Origin: CAWFQB01 sp965277875
GTDB lineage: Bacteria > Armatimonadota > Chthonomonadetes > Chthonomonadales > Chthonomonadaceae
NCBI GenBank assembly: GCA_965277875.1
Contig: CBDIDV010000002.1
Span: 5,766,001 to 5,830,000 of the forward strand
DNA: 64,000 nt
Direction of reading: 5' to 3'
Positions 49,983 through 59,700 of this stretch are shown one piece after another; the stretch's first letter is position 1, and each line of letters begins with the position of its first letter. The notes beneath the pieces were generated by a model. The model was given only the letters and a program-made list of their open reading frames with translations. It did no database searches and had not been told where the DNA came from. Position numbers and translations under genes: made by a program.

Positions 49983-51170
49983 ATGCGGTTTGTGGTTGTT
50001 ACGGGGCCATCGGGGGCGGGCAAGACCTTCGCCCTGCACAGTTTCGAGGACGCGGGCTATTACACCGTGGACAATCTGCCGCCGCGCCTGCTGCCGGGCC
50101 TGATCGCCTTTTGCCGCGAGGCCGGGTACGAGCGAGCGGCGGTCGTGATTGACGCGAGGTGCGGCAGCGCGTTCCGCGAACTGCCCGACATACTACAAAC
50201 CCTGAATCGGGCGCGCATCTGTGTCGAAACGCTGTTTTTGGATACCGACGACACCGTTCTGGTGCGGCGCTTCAAAGAAACGCGTCGTCCGCATCCGCTG
50301 ATGCTTCCCACCCCGAACAAGACCGCAGGCGAGCAAACCCTTCCATCGGAACAAACGTCTTTGTCGGAAAAGGATAATGCTCTTGTAAGTCAGGACGCGG
50401 CAAGCCCACTGCATCCACGCGATAACAATACGAAGCGCGACAACGATGCAGCCCTCGAAAATATGAGCGACGGCATTTTGGAAGCGATATTGGCGGAACG
50501 CGCTCTGCTGTCTGCGGCACGCCCCTTCGCGGACAATGTCGTGGATACGACCACGATGTCTACCACGCAGCTGCGCGAGGTGATCCATGCCGCCTATGCG
50601 CCCGACACGCGCCCCGGCCTGCTCGTGACCGTGCTGTCGTTTGGCTTCAAACACGGCCTGCCCATTGACGCCGACCTCGTCTTTGACGTGCGCTTTTTGC
50701 AAAACCCGCACTATGTTCCGACCCTCAAAGCGCTCAACGGACGGGACGAGGCCGTCGCCGACTACGTTCATGCCGACCCGCTCACCAGGCCCTTCCAGGA
50801 AAAACTGACCGACATGGCCCGCTTTACGCTGCCGCAATATGAGCGCGAGGGCAAAGTGTATTTGAACGTCGCCATCGGGTGTACGGGCGGCAGGCATCGC
50901 TCTGTCGTGGTGGCCGAAGACCTGGCGCGAGAACTGCGCCAGGACGGGTATCAGGTGGCCGTTCGCCATCGCGACATCGTTATCGGCAACGGTGATGACA
51001 CAGCCTCCCATTCGTATGCGCTTCCCTCTATTTCTGCGCCGGATGTTAGTTCCGCCCTCCTTCCCAATACGGCAAAGGTCGGGCAGGGCGAAAATAGTTC
51101 CTCCGAATTGGGTGCGGGGCGCGATTCGACGTCCTCGGATGATGCGCGGGAAGGGCAGGCGCAGCCATGA
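49983..51170 (+). CDS. rapZ: RNase adapter / nucleotide-binding protein RapZ (YvcJ)
   Basis: 395 residues. Walker A is at the N-terminus (VVVTGPSGAGKTFALHSFED), followed by GYYTVDNLPPRLLPGLI, ETLFLDTDDTVLVRRFKETR and, after an insertion of about 60 Ser/Asn/Glu-rich residues, the canonical RPGLLVTVLSFGFKHGLPI, DVRFLQNPHYVP and IGCTGGRHRSVVVAEDLA. RapZ binds amino-sugar signals and RNA in E. coli; YvcJ in Bacillus is a GTPase/ATPase affecting competence. The insert and a polar C-terminal tail of ~55 residues make it about 110 residues longer than usual. Its stop overlaps the yvcK start (ATGA). Confidence 0.93.
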   Translation: MRFVVVTGPSGAGKTFALHSFEDAGYYTVDNLPPRLLPGLIAFCREAGYERAAVVIDARCGSAFRELPDILQTLNRARICVETLFLDTDDTVLVRRFKETRRPHPLMLPTPNKTAGEQTLPSEQTSLSEKDNALVSQDAASPLHPRDNNTKRDNDAALENMSDGILEAILAERALLSAARPFADNVVDTTTMSTTQLREVIHAAYAPDTRPGLLVTVLSFGFKHGLPIDADLVFDVRFLQNPHYVPTLKALNGRDEAVADYVHADPLTRPFQEKLTDMARFTLPQYEREGKVYLNVAIGCTGGRHRSVVVAEDLARELRQDGYQVAVRHRDIVIGNGDDTASHSYALPSISAPDVSSALLPNTAKVGQGENSSSELGAGRDSTSSDDAREGQAQP

Positions 51171-52660
51171 ACGGGTGGCGTACCAGCCTGAAATGGCTGT
51201 ATCCGAACATGCACGTCAAGCGCTGGGTCGCGCTGGGCTTTGTGGGCCTGCTGCTGTTTATGATCGGCACGGGCGTCATCATCCAGGCGCATGAGGGCGT
51301 GGGCAAACCGCTCGCCGTCCGCATCGCCGACTGGCTGATCCACGACGTGCATATCGGCCTGCTCAGGCCGGGGCATCTGGGCGTGCTGCTGACCCTGGTG
51401 GGCGCAGCCGTCTGCTTTGTCGCGCTGGGCAAATTGATCCAATCCCTGACAAGCGTATTAGACCCGGAAATGGCTCCGGGCGGGCTTGTGGATGTGGTGT
51501 ATCAGCGGCGCAAGCTGGCGCAGGGGCGGCGCATCGTCGTGATCGGCGGCGGCACGGGCCTTTCCACGATGCTGCGCGGCCTCAAACGCTACTCCAACAA
51601 CATCACGGCCATCGTTACCGTGGCCGACGACGGCGGCTCGTCCGGCAAGCTGCAAAAACAACTCAACATCCTGCCCCCCGGCGACATACGCAACTGCCTG
51701 GTCGCCCTGGCCGACGCGGAACCGCAGATGACGGAACTGTTTCAATACCGCTTTCGCAATAATGTCCAGCCGGAAAAAGCGGAAAAGGCGGAAAGAACGG
51801 ACGGGGAGACAAGGCTTAGAGGCTTAGAGACCACGAGCGTTTTTGCGGCACAGCGTTCGACATTGGTAGCGGGCGCTATGGGAGAGCCGGGGCAGGCCGC
51901 CACTTCCGGTGTCGAGGAGCGGAGAGCGCGGAACGAAAATCGTGAGGGCTATGGCGAGGGGCTGCGCGACCACGCGTTCGGAAACCTGCTCATCGCGGCC
52001 ATGTGCGCCATCAATGAGGGCGATTTCGAGCGGGGCGTACAGGAAACAAGCCGCGTCCTGAACGTGCGCGGCAAGGTGCTGCCCACGACCGTAGACCACG
52101 TCAGTCTGCGCGGCGAGATGGCGGACGGCTCGTTTGTGGACGGCGAGACCAACATCGCGCATTCGCCTCTAAAGATCAAGCGCATCCACATGGTTCCCGA
52201 CGATGCCTGCCCCCTACAGGCCGTGCTGGACGCCATTGCCAAAGCCGACATCATCGTCCTCGGCCCCGGCAGCGTATTCACGAGCGTCATTCCCAATCTG
52301 CTGGTACGCGGCGTGCCGGAAGCCCTGAAACGCTCCAAAGCGAAAAAAGTGTACGTGTGCAACGTCATGACGCAGCCGGGAGAGACGGACGGGTTTTCGG
52401 CCTCGGATCATGTGCGGGCCATTGAGATGCACGCCGGCATGAAGATATTCAGTCACGTTCTGGTGAACACGCGCCAGCCCGACAGCGGCCTGTTGGACAA
52501 GTACCGCAAAACCGGGTCGGTCCTGGTCGAGCCGGACATGGATCGGCTGAAAGCGGACGGCTACCGCACCCTGCCCGGCGAGTACATCAACGAGACCGAC
52601 GTGGTGCGCCACGATGCGGGCCTGCTCGCCACGGCCATCATGCGCCTGATGGACGATTGA
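51167..52660 (+). CDS. yvcK: YvcK/CofD-like gluconeogenesis factor
   Basis: 497 residues, overlapping rapZ by 4 bp (ATGA). Two N-terminal membrane helices (WVALGFVGLLLFMIGTGVII and LGVLLTLVGAAVCFVALG) precede the CofD-like Rossmann domain: RIVVIGGGTGLSTMLRGLKR, VTVADDGGSSGKL, LPPGDIRNCLVALAD, HAFGNLLIAAMCAI and LGPGSVFTSVIPNLLVRGV. YvcK-type proteins bind UDP-sugars and control cell-wall synthesis and growth on gluconeogenic carbon sources. A polar insert of about 60 residues sits between ELFQYRF and HAFGNLL. The usual third partner, whiA, does not follow. Confidence 0.93.
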   Translation: MNGWRTSLKWLYPNMHVKRWVALGFVGLLLFMIGTGVIIQAHEGVGKPLAVRIADWLIHDVHIGLLRPGHLGVLLTLVGAAVCFVALGKLIQSLTSVLDPEMAPGGLVDVVYQRRKLAQGRRIVVIGGGTGLSTMLRGLKRYSNNITAIVTVADDGGSSGKLQKQLNILPPGDIRNCLVALADAEPQMTELFQYRFRNNVQPEKAEKAERTDGETRLRGLETTSVFAAQRSTLVAGAMGEPGQAATSGVEERRARNENREGYGEGLRDHAFGNLLIAAMCAINEGDFERGVQETSRVLNVRGKVLPTTVDHVSLRGEMADGSFVDGETNIAHSPLKIKRIHMVPDDACPLQAVLDAIAKADIIVLGPGSVFTSVIPNLLVRGVPEALKRSKAKKVYVCNVMTQPGETDGFSASDHVRAIEMHAGMKIFSHVLVNTRQPDSGLLDKYRKTGSVLVEPDMDRLKADGYRTLPGEYINETDVVRHDAGLLATAIMRLMDD

Positions 52661-52771
52661 GCGATGCCATTGAAGAGGTTTGTGGCGTGAAACTAAAAAC
52701 ACGTTGATTGCGTCGTAGTTAGCAGTACGGGCCGGATTTGCGAAAGCCATAATTGTATTGGGAGAACCGTA

Positions 52772-52999
52772 ATGGGAAAAACAGTTGACAAGCTGGAGGT
52801 TGATGCGAACGTGGAAGCGCCCGCCAACTTCGTAACAGAGGCTCTTACGTCTGGTACGCCGCGACTGCGTGAGATAACGCCGGAGCAGGCAGCAACGCTT
52901 TGCGCTCTAAAGGCCGATGCCCAGCCGCCCACAGAGGCCCTGCGCCGCGCCGCCGCGCGTCCCCGGCGGTTTCAGTTCGTTCCTGAAAAAGAAATCTGA
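52772..52999 (+). CDS. Small protein of unknown function
   Basis: 75 residues with GGAGAA before the ATG. The sequence is acidic at first (KTVDKLEVDANVEAPANFVT) and basic at the end (RRAAARPRRFQFVPEKE). No motif is recognised; it may be an antitoxin-like or regulatory protein, but no partner gene is next to it. A terminator follows. Confidence 0.5.
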   Translation: MGKTVDKLEVDANVEAPANFVTEALTSGTPRLREITPEQAATLCALKADAQPPTEALRRAAARPRRFQFVPEKEI

Positions 53000-53036
53000 T
53001 GCCGAGCATCGTTGCGCTGTCGCCTCGCCATGACAG

Positions 53037-53078
53037 AAAATCGTTCGACTGCGGAAAGCCCGCGTTGAACGATTTTTT
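53037..53078 (+). terminator. Rho-independent terminator
   Basis: AAAATCGTTC (53037-53046) pairs with GAACGATTTT (53067-53076), followed by TT; an inner GCGG/CCGC pairing extends the stem. It follows the small gene ending at 52999. Confidence 0.65.
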
Positions 53079-53212
53079 ACTGTTTTACGGCCTTTCCAAG
53101 TACACGGCAAAGGTATATGTCCTTTACTGTTTTTGGACTCCATGAAGTCCGCGCTAAAAGGACGCGCTTAATTTTGGCTCAGGCTCTTCGTACCGCAGAA
53201 AGCAGAAACTTC

Positions 53213-53241
53213 TTGACGGAAACGGGCATCTGCGCTATAAT
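53213..53241 (+). promoter_or_regulatory. Sigma-70 promoter of tRNA-Ser
   Basis: TTGACG (53213-53218) and TATAAT (53236-53241) with an ideal 17-bp spacer, 37 bp before the tRNA. This is the best full promoter match in the window. Confidence 0.75.
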
Positions 53242-53278
53242 CTGTCTGACACTCTACGTTTGATACATCACATAACGG

Positions 53279-53363
53279 GGAGAGGTGGCTGAGTGGTCGA
53301 TAGCACCTGTCTTGAAAACAGGACATCCGCAAGGATGCGCAGGTTCGAATCCTGTCCTCTCCT
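53279..53363 (+). tRNA. tRNA-Ser(UGA)
   Basis: All parts of a class II tRNA can be folded by eye: acceptor GGAGAGG/CCTCTCC, D-arm GCT...AGC, anticodon stem CCTGT/ACAGG with loop CTTGAAA (anticodon TGA), a long variable arm CATCC-GCAA-GGATG as required for serine, and a T-arm with TTCGAAT. CCA is not encoded. The discriminator base would be T instead of the usual G. It lies 144 bp upstream of the defence-type operon; tRNA genes are frequent integration sites, but no duplicated 3' end was found downstream. Confidence 0.95.
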
Positions 53364-53400
53364 TTTCCATCCGTTTATACACAATTTTCTGCCTTGCCAA

Positions 53401-53437
53401 AAAGCCGTTTCTTCTGCCAAAATGAAGGAACGGCTTT
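53401..53437 (+). terminator. Possible terminator after tRNA-Ser
   Basis: AAAGCCGTT (53401-53409) pairs with AACGGCTTT (53429-53437) over a 19-nt loop; a short T-run follows inside the arm only. It is weak but well placed. Confidence 0.4.
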
Positions 53438-53506
53438 GTGCATTGAAGCCCATTTTGTTGAACCACGTTTGTTAAACTCAGGTTTGTTGATTTATGAAGG
53501 GTACAC

Positions 53507-56500
53507 ATGTCCTTGACCGCTGCCCCGCCCCGCGCGCTGACCAGTATCGTTGATAACCGGGAGGGCAATACCCTTCATAACGCGCTGAACCTCATCACAG
53601 AGAACGGGCGCGAACTGTGGATCGCCACGGCCTTCTTTTCTTTAGACGCGCTGAACATGACGGGCGAAAACCTTGTCCGGGCCGAGCGCGTCCGCCTGCT
53701 GTTCGGCGACGACGCCTGCGCGCGGCAGCGCAACGCCCTGATACGCGCCATGCAGGAACGCTCGGATGACGACCTGGGCGCGCAGCGCGAGACCGATCCG
53801 CTTCTGAACGGGCTGCGCCTGGCAAAACAGTTGATTGACGCGGGGCGTGTCGAGGCCCGCGTGTATACGAAAGAAAAGTTTCACGCCAAGCTGTATATCT
53901 CGCACCGGGACGGCTACCCGCCCGCGTCCGGCATCGTGGGCAGCGGCAACTTCACGCGCAGCGGGCTATCGCGCAACATCGAACTGAACATCCGCCTGAT
54001 CGAAGAGCAGACGGAAAAACTCATCGCGTGGTACGAGGCAAGATGGGCCGAGGCGCAGGCCGACGACATCACAAATGTTCTCAAACAGCAGATCGAGCGG
54101 CACATCCGCCTGTACGACCCCTACGCCATTTATCTGAAAGCGCTGCTCGCGTGGGGCGACCACATACAGGGCCGCGCCCCCCTCAAACCCCTGGAAATAC
54201 TGCCCCTGCTCGACCCCCATCAGGAACACGCGTACCGGCAGGCATTACGCATTTTGCAGCGCGAACCCGGCGTGATGATCTGCGACGGCGTGGGCCTGGG
54301 CAAGTCGTTCGTGGCCCTGGCCCTGATGGAACACTGGCTGTCGGAAGGCTCGCGCGTCCTGCTTGTCGCGCCCAAAGCCATTCTGAAAAGCTCGTGGGAG
54401 GGGTATCTGCGCCGCTACCTGGGCAAGTACAGCCGGGGGTTCGCCAGCCTGCACCATCGGCCCATGACGTGGTTCGGCTTCGACCCCGACGAAGATACCG
54501 AGGATGCCGCCAGTCTCGCCGAGTACGCGGCTCAGGCCGATGTGATCATCATAGACGAAAGCCACAACTTCCGCAATTCGGCCACGCAGCGGTACAAGAA
54601 CCTGTACGGCGTCCTGGCCCCCAACGACCGGGGCAGCAAAAAGATTGTCCTGCTGACCGCCACGCCCATCAACACGCGCTACGAAGACCTGTCCAGCCAG
54701 TTTCAGATGCTGACGCACGACGACGGCAATATCGCGGGCATCCCCCGTTTGCAGCTGAACAAGCAGGCGCGGCTGCGCGACAAGGAGATCGCCAAACAGG
54801 GCGCACCGCCTGAACAGGACACGCTTTTCGATTATCATGGCATCGTGGCCGATCAGCTGTTGGGGGCCGCGCTGGAAAGCGTCGCCATACAGCGTTCGCG
54901 CCAGACGTGCCGCGAGCTGGCGAGCGCGGCGGGCAAGACCCTGCGCTTTCCCACGCGGGAAAAACCGAAAGAGATCAACTACACGCTGGGCTACGGGCAT
55001 GAGGCGCTGATTAAAGAGGCCAGCCTGCGCTTCAAGGAATTGGGCCAGTATCTCGCCGCGTATACGCACGAGGTCAGCGAGGCCAGCCAGAAGGAACGCG
55101 AGGTGAAAAAGACGTTCGGGCGGCAGCCGCAGAACGGGCTGAAGTTCAGCGGCTATCTGCCCAACCTGTTCCTCAAGGCCAAGACCATCGGCAACCGGCA
55201 GGCGCAGGTGGAAGCGTTTTTGGCGCAAATGGTGTTCGTCAATGTGATGAAGCAGTTGGAAAGTTCCACGCCCGCCTTTCAGTCTATTTTGCAATCGCTC
55301 GGTCAGGGGCTGGCCCTGCGCCTGCGCCACTACTGCGGCGAAGAGGCCACGGTGCGGGCGGCATTACTAAGGCACGAAAACTGGATACATCTGCCCGCCA
55401 GCGGGGAACTAAAAGAAGAACACAAAGAACAGAAAGAACAAAAAGACGCCGACACAGACCTGGGCGACGAGCCGGAGGATGCCACAGCGGACGAGGCCAG
55501 CGGCGGCGAAACGGATGACTTTGTCAGCCGCGAGGAGCGGCGGGCCATCAAGCGCCTAAAGGCGCTGGGGTTCAGCCGCGACACGCACAACATAGACCGG
55601 TGGCGCGACGACATACTCAACGATCTGGAACACCTGCAAAGCATCTACGACAAGTGCCTCAACGCGCAGCGCGAGCCGGACGCCAAACTCGATGAGATCG
55701 TGTGCCACATCCGCGAACAGCGGGCGCGCGGGCGCAAAGTCCTGGTGTTCAGCCAGTCCCGGCGCACCGCAGATTATGTGCAGCGCGAACTGGAAAAGCG
55801 GCTCAACGAAAAAGTGGGCCTTGTCAACGCCGATGTCGGCGGTGATACCCGCGCCCGTATTCTGAACGCCTTTTCGCCCAAATATAATGACCTGCCCGCG
55901 CAGGGCAAAAACAAACAGCAGCCGGGGTTCAGCGAAATGAAGGGCCTGCCCGAAATGCACATCCTCGTGTCTACGGACGTGCTGAGCGAGGGCGTGAATT
56001 TGCAGGAGGCGGGCTGCATCCTCAACTACGACCTGCACTGGAACCCGACCCGCCTGATACAGCGCATCGGGCGCGTAGACCGCAGATTGAAAGCGGGCGA
56101 GCCGGACCACAGCTTCGACATTCTGAACGTGATTCCGCCCAAAGCCATTGACGAAGTGATCGAACTCGTAGATACGGTCGAGCAGCGCAAGCGCAAGATC
56201 AGCCGACTGCTGGGCATTGACCAGTCGTTTTTCAAGGCCACGGACGAGGAAGGCACACTCAAAGAGTTCAACCGCCTGTACGAGGGCGGGCAGACGGCCC
56301 GCGAGGGCCAGCTTGTCGAGTACGTCCGGCAGATCACCCTGGACAGCGACGACAAAGCCATCGCCGACGGCCTGCCCCCCGGCGCGCTGGGCGTGTGGGA
56401 TCGCGCTCCCCAGGACGGCGTTTTCGCGCTGTACGACATCGCGTGGCGCAAACCCGACGACGCGGGCGCAAATTGGCAGCCCCCGAACGGCATTTCCGAA

Positions 56501-56767
56501 ACGGAACAAAAGCGGTTCGGCAGCATCATCGGCTCGCCCCGCCTCCTCCTGCTCGGCCCGAACAATACGGTTCAGTCCGACGCCCCAACCCTCCTCGACC
56601 TGCTGGCCCACACGGTCAGGGGCGAAAAAAGCGGCGATCCAAGCGACGCGGACACGCTGCAAAAGGGCCTGAAACGCCTGCGGTCAGCCGCCCTCGCCTC
56701 GATTCCCGACCGCACCCAGAATGTCACCGTGAATTTGATTTGCTGGATGGAGCTACGTAAAGCATGA
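53507..56767 (+). CDS. PLD-nuclease-fused SNF2-type helicase (defence-type)
   Basis: 1086 residues, GAAGG before ATG 53507. Residues ~30-170 are a phospholipase D-like domain (KFHAKLYIS near residue 126, His-x-Lys, and GSGNFTRSGLSRN). Then come the helicase motifs: Walker A DGVGLGKSFVALAL (~residue 260), motif II IIIDESHNF (~350), motif III LLTATPIN, and the C-terminal lobe with VLVFSQSRRTADYVQ and STDVLSEGVNLQ ending in QRIGRVDRR (~850). An acidic low-complexity linker lies near residues 635-670. SNF2/RapA-like ATPases of this kind move along or remodel double-stranded DNA in restriction and DISARM-like systems. The gene overlaps the methylase gene by ATGA, so both are made together. Confidence 0.88.
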   Translation: MSLTAAPPRALTSIVDNREGNTLHNALNLITENGRELWIATAFFSLDALNMTGENLVRAERVRLLFGDDACARQRNALIRAMQERSDDDLGAQRETDPLLNGLRLAKQLIDAGRVEARVYTKEKFHAKLYISHRDGYPPASGIVGSGNFTRSGLSRNIELNIRLIEEQTEKLIAWYEARWAEAQADDITNVLKQQIERHIRLYDPYAIYLKALLAWGDHIQGRAPLKPLEILPLLDPHQEHAYRQALRILQREPGVMICDGVGLGKSFVALALMEHWLSEGSRVLLVAPKAILKSSWEGYLRRYLGKYSRGFASLHHRPMTWFGFDPDEDTEDAASLAEYAAQADVIIIDESHNFRNSATQRYKNLYGVLAPNDRGSKKIVLLTATPINTRYEDLSSQFQMLTHDDGNIAGIPRLQLNKQARLRDKEIAKQGAPPEQDTLFDYHGIVADQLLGAALESVAIQRSRQTCRELASAAGKTLRFPTREKPKEINYTLGYGHEALIKEASLRFKELGQYLAAYTHEVSEASQKEREVKKTFGRQPQNGLKFSGYLPNLFLKAKTIGNRQAQVEAFLAQMVFVNVMKQLESSTPAFQSILQSLGQGLALRLRHYCGEEATVRAALLRHENWIHLPASGELKEEHKEQKEQKDADTDLGDEPEDATADEASGGETDDFVSREERRAIKRLKALGFSRDTHNIDRWRDDILNDLEHLQSIYDKCLNAQREPDAKLDEIVCHIREQRARGRKVLVFSQSRRTADYVQRELEKRLNEKVGLVNADVGGDTRARILNAFSPKYNDLPAQGKNKQQPGFSEMKGLPEMHILVSTDVLSEGVNLQEAGCILNYDLHWNPTRLIQRIGRVDRRLKAGEPDHSFDILNVIPPKAIDEVIELVDTVEQRKRKISRLLGIDQSFFKATDEEGTLKEFNRLYEGGQTAREGQLVEYVRQITLDSDDKAIADGLPPGALGVWDRAPQDGVFALYDIAWRKPDDAGANWQPPNGISETEQKRFGSIIGSPRLLLLGPNNTVQSDAPTLLDLLAHTVRGEKSGDPSDADTLQKGLKRLRSAALASIPDRTQNVTVNLICWMELRKA

Positions 56768-59700
56768 TCGAACCCCGTCTGCTGCACAATGTCATAGATC
56801 AGGATACGCTTGTTGACCTGCTGCGAACCCGCGAGGACGGCGGCGGGCTGGGCTGGCCCGTAGATCGCGACGCGCCGTTTCAACTGGAACCCGAAATCGC
56901 AAAAGGCGTGAAGGGCGGCTCGCACGTAACGGTTTCGCGCCTGATACCGCCGTCCTCGGAAGAAAGCAGGCTCGTGCTGCTGGCCGAGTTCGAGCGTCCG
57001 TATGTGCGGCGCGACCTGCGCGAACTGCTGGCCTCGGTGCGCCGCCACATCCGCGCAACGGGACGCTTCGCGGATCATACCGGGCTGGGCGATACCCTGT
57101 TCATCGTGACCGCAAAAGACGCGAAACAGAACGATACGGGGAACGCTAAAGACGATTATGAGGACGTGCGCTTTGTGCTGTTCGAGGAGGGCGAGCGCAG
57201 ACTGCCGCGCATCCGCTCGTTCGGCTGGCAGCGGGCCTTTGTCGGGCGCACCGTCCTGACGCACAACCTCGGACGCCTGCTGTGGAGTGACCGGCAGATG
57301 TGGGAACGCGCCTGGGACGTGGACGCCCTGACCGATGAATTTTATAACGAGTTCGTCAAGGCGTTTAATGCGGTCAGGGAGGTCACGTCGCACCCCGGCA
57401 CGAGCGAGCAAAAGACTGCGTATGTGCAGCAGCTTCTCAATCGCCTGCTGTTCATCGCGTTCATCGAGCGCATGGGCTGGCTGAAAACCCCCGACGGCAG
57501 CAGCGATTATCTACACGCGCAATGGCTGAGGTACAGCGCCCCCGACCGCCCCGACCGCTACGCCCAGGTCGCGGACAAAAGTTTGATCCCGGCCACGTTC
57601 AACGGCCTGCTGGGACAGTTGTTCTTCAACGCCCTGGACGCGCCGAGCGGGGTCAGTCCGGGGCATCCGATGTACCCGATACTGGGCAGCGTCCCCTACC
57701 TGAACGGCGGTCTGTTCAGCGAGGAAGCGGGTCTGGACGTTGTGGGCGTCACGGTTGCGGACGAGGTCTTCGACAAGATACTTGGCGACAAGCGGCCCGG
57801 TTTCGAGGGCGGATTGTTCCGCCGCTTCAACTTTACCGTGACCGAGTCCACGCCCCTGGATCAGGAGGTCGCGGTGGACCCGGAAATGCTGGGCAAGATC
57901 TTCGAGCGCATCATCATCGCCGACGAGCGGCATCAGACCGGAACCTACTACACGCCCCGGCCCATCGTGGAATTCATGGTGAACGAGGCGCTGAAAGGGT
58001 ATCTGTGCGAGCGCGGCCTGCCTGCCGACAAAGCGGCCCTGCTCGTGGACGACGACACGGTCGAGTCGGACGCGCTTTCGTTCAGGGCGTCCGAGATGCA
58101 GGACGCGCTGGACTGGCTGTTCGAGGCGCGGGCCGTTGACCCGGCCTGCGGTTCGGGCGCGTACCTGCTGATGCTCTTGCAGCGTTTGTTTGAACTGACC
58201 GACCGGCTGGAAGTGGTGCAGAACAAGCGGCGCAATCCGAGCCAGAAACACGCTTACGATACCAAGCTGCGCCTTTTGGAGCGGTGCGTGTACGGCGTGG
58301 ACAAAAGCGCGGTCGCCGTCCGCATCGCCCGCCTGCGCCTGTGGCTGTCCCTGGTCGTGGAAAACAAGGGCGAAAAGCCGGAACCACTGCCGAGTTTCGA
58401 CTTTTTGATCATGTGCGGCGACTCGCTGGCCTCGCCGGTCAAGCCCGATCAGCACACCCTGGGCCATCCCCACGACGCCATACGCGAGTACACGCGGATG
58501 AAGCGGCGCTACTTCCATCCCGGCCCGGACGAGACCAAGCCGACGCGGGACGCCATGACGCGCAAGCGGGCCGAGATCGCCCGCGCTTTTGATGACGAGA
58601 TGAGCGGCAGCAAACTGCGCGCCCTGGCGTCCAACCCGTTCGATTGGGAGATAGATTTCGCCGAGGTCTTCGACCCGCAGGAGTCGGAGTATACGGCGGA
58701 CGGGCGCATGAACATGGGCGCGGCAGGCGGCAAAAACGGGCAGGCCGAACTTCCCGCCGCTGCCGCCCGTTTGCCCGGTTTCGATATAGTTCTGGCAAAT
58801 CCGCCTTTCGTCAATTCCGGCGAACTGCTGCGAAACGTTGGCGCAGAATACAAGGCCGCTCTTGTTGAGGCGTACAGCGAAACCGGCACCGGCTCGGCTG
58901 ATTTGTACGTGTACTTTTACAATCGCGCCCTACAAATCCTGCGTTCCGGCGGCGTAATGGCGTTCATTTCCAGCAACAAGTGGCACAAGGCCGGTTACGG
59001 CGAGAAACTGCGGCGTTATGTTGCACAGAATACGTCCGTGCGTGACATTGTGGATTTTGGCGAACTGCCGGTATTCCAGAACGTCGCCACATTCCCAATG
59101 ATCTTCATTGCTCAAAAGCAGGCAAAGGCGGTTCAGGCGCGTCCCCAATCTGCAAAGTTCGTTCAGGTAAAAAGCCTCGATGCGCCATACCCCGACGTAA
59201 CGGAACTAACAAAGCAACTTGGTTTCGTGCTTCCACCGGACGCAATCGTTAATGACGAATGGACGTTAGCAGATGAACAGACATTGCAGCGTCTCAGAAT
59301 TATGAATAAGCGCGGAACGCCGCTCAAAAAGTTCATCGGTAGTCGTATCTATCGAGGCATTCTGACTGGCCTAAATGAAGCGTTCGTAATCAACTCACAG
59401 ACGCGCCAAAAGTTAATTGCTGACGATCCACGAAGTTCAGAAATAATCAAGCCGCTTGCTGTTGGCGATGATGTACGTCGTTGGAACATCCGCTCACAAA
59501 ACCGATGGCTGCTGTTCACGCGACGCGGAACAAACATTGATGATTACCCGGCGGTTAAACAGCATCTTGAGCAGTTTAGAACCCAACTGGAACCCAAGCC
59601 ACGCGACTGGCAGCCTTCGCAGACTTCCAAGACATGGACAGGCAGGAAGGCAGGGTCGTACCGCTGGTATGAAATCCAAGACGAAGTAGCTTATTGGAAA

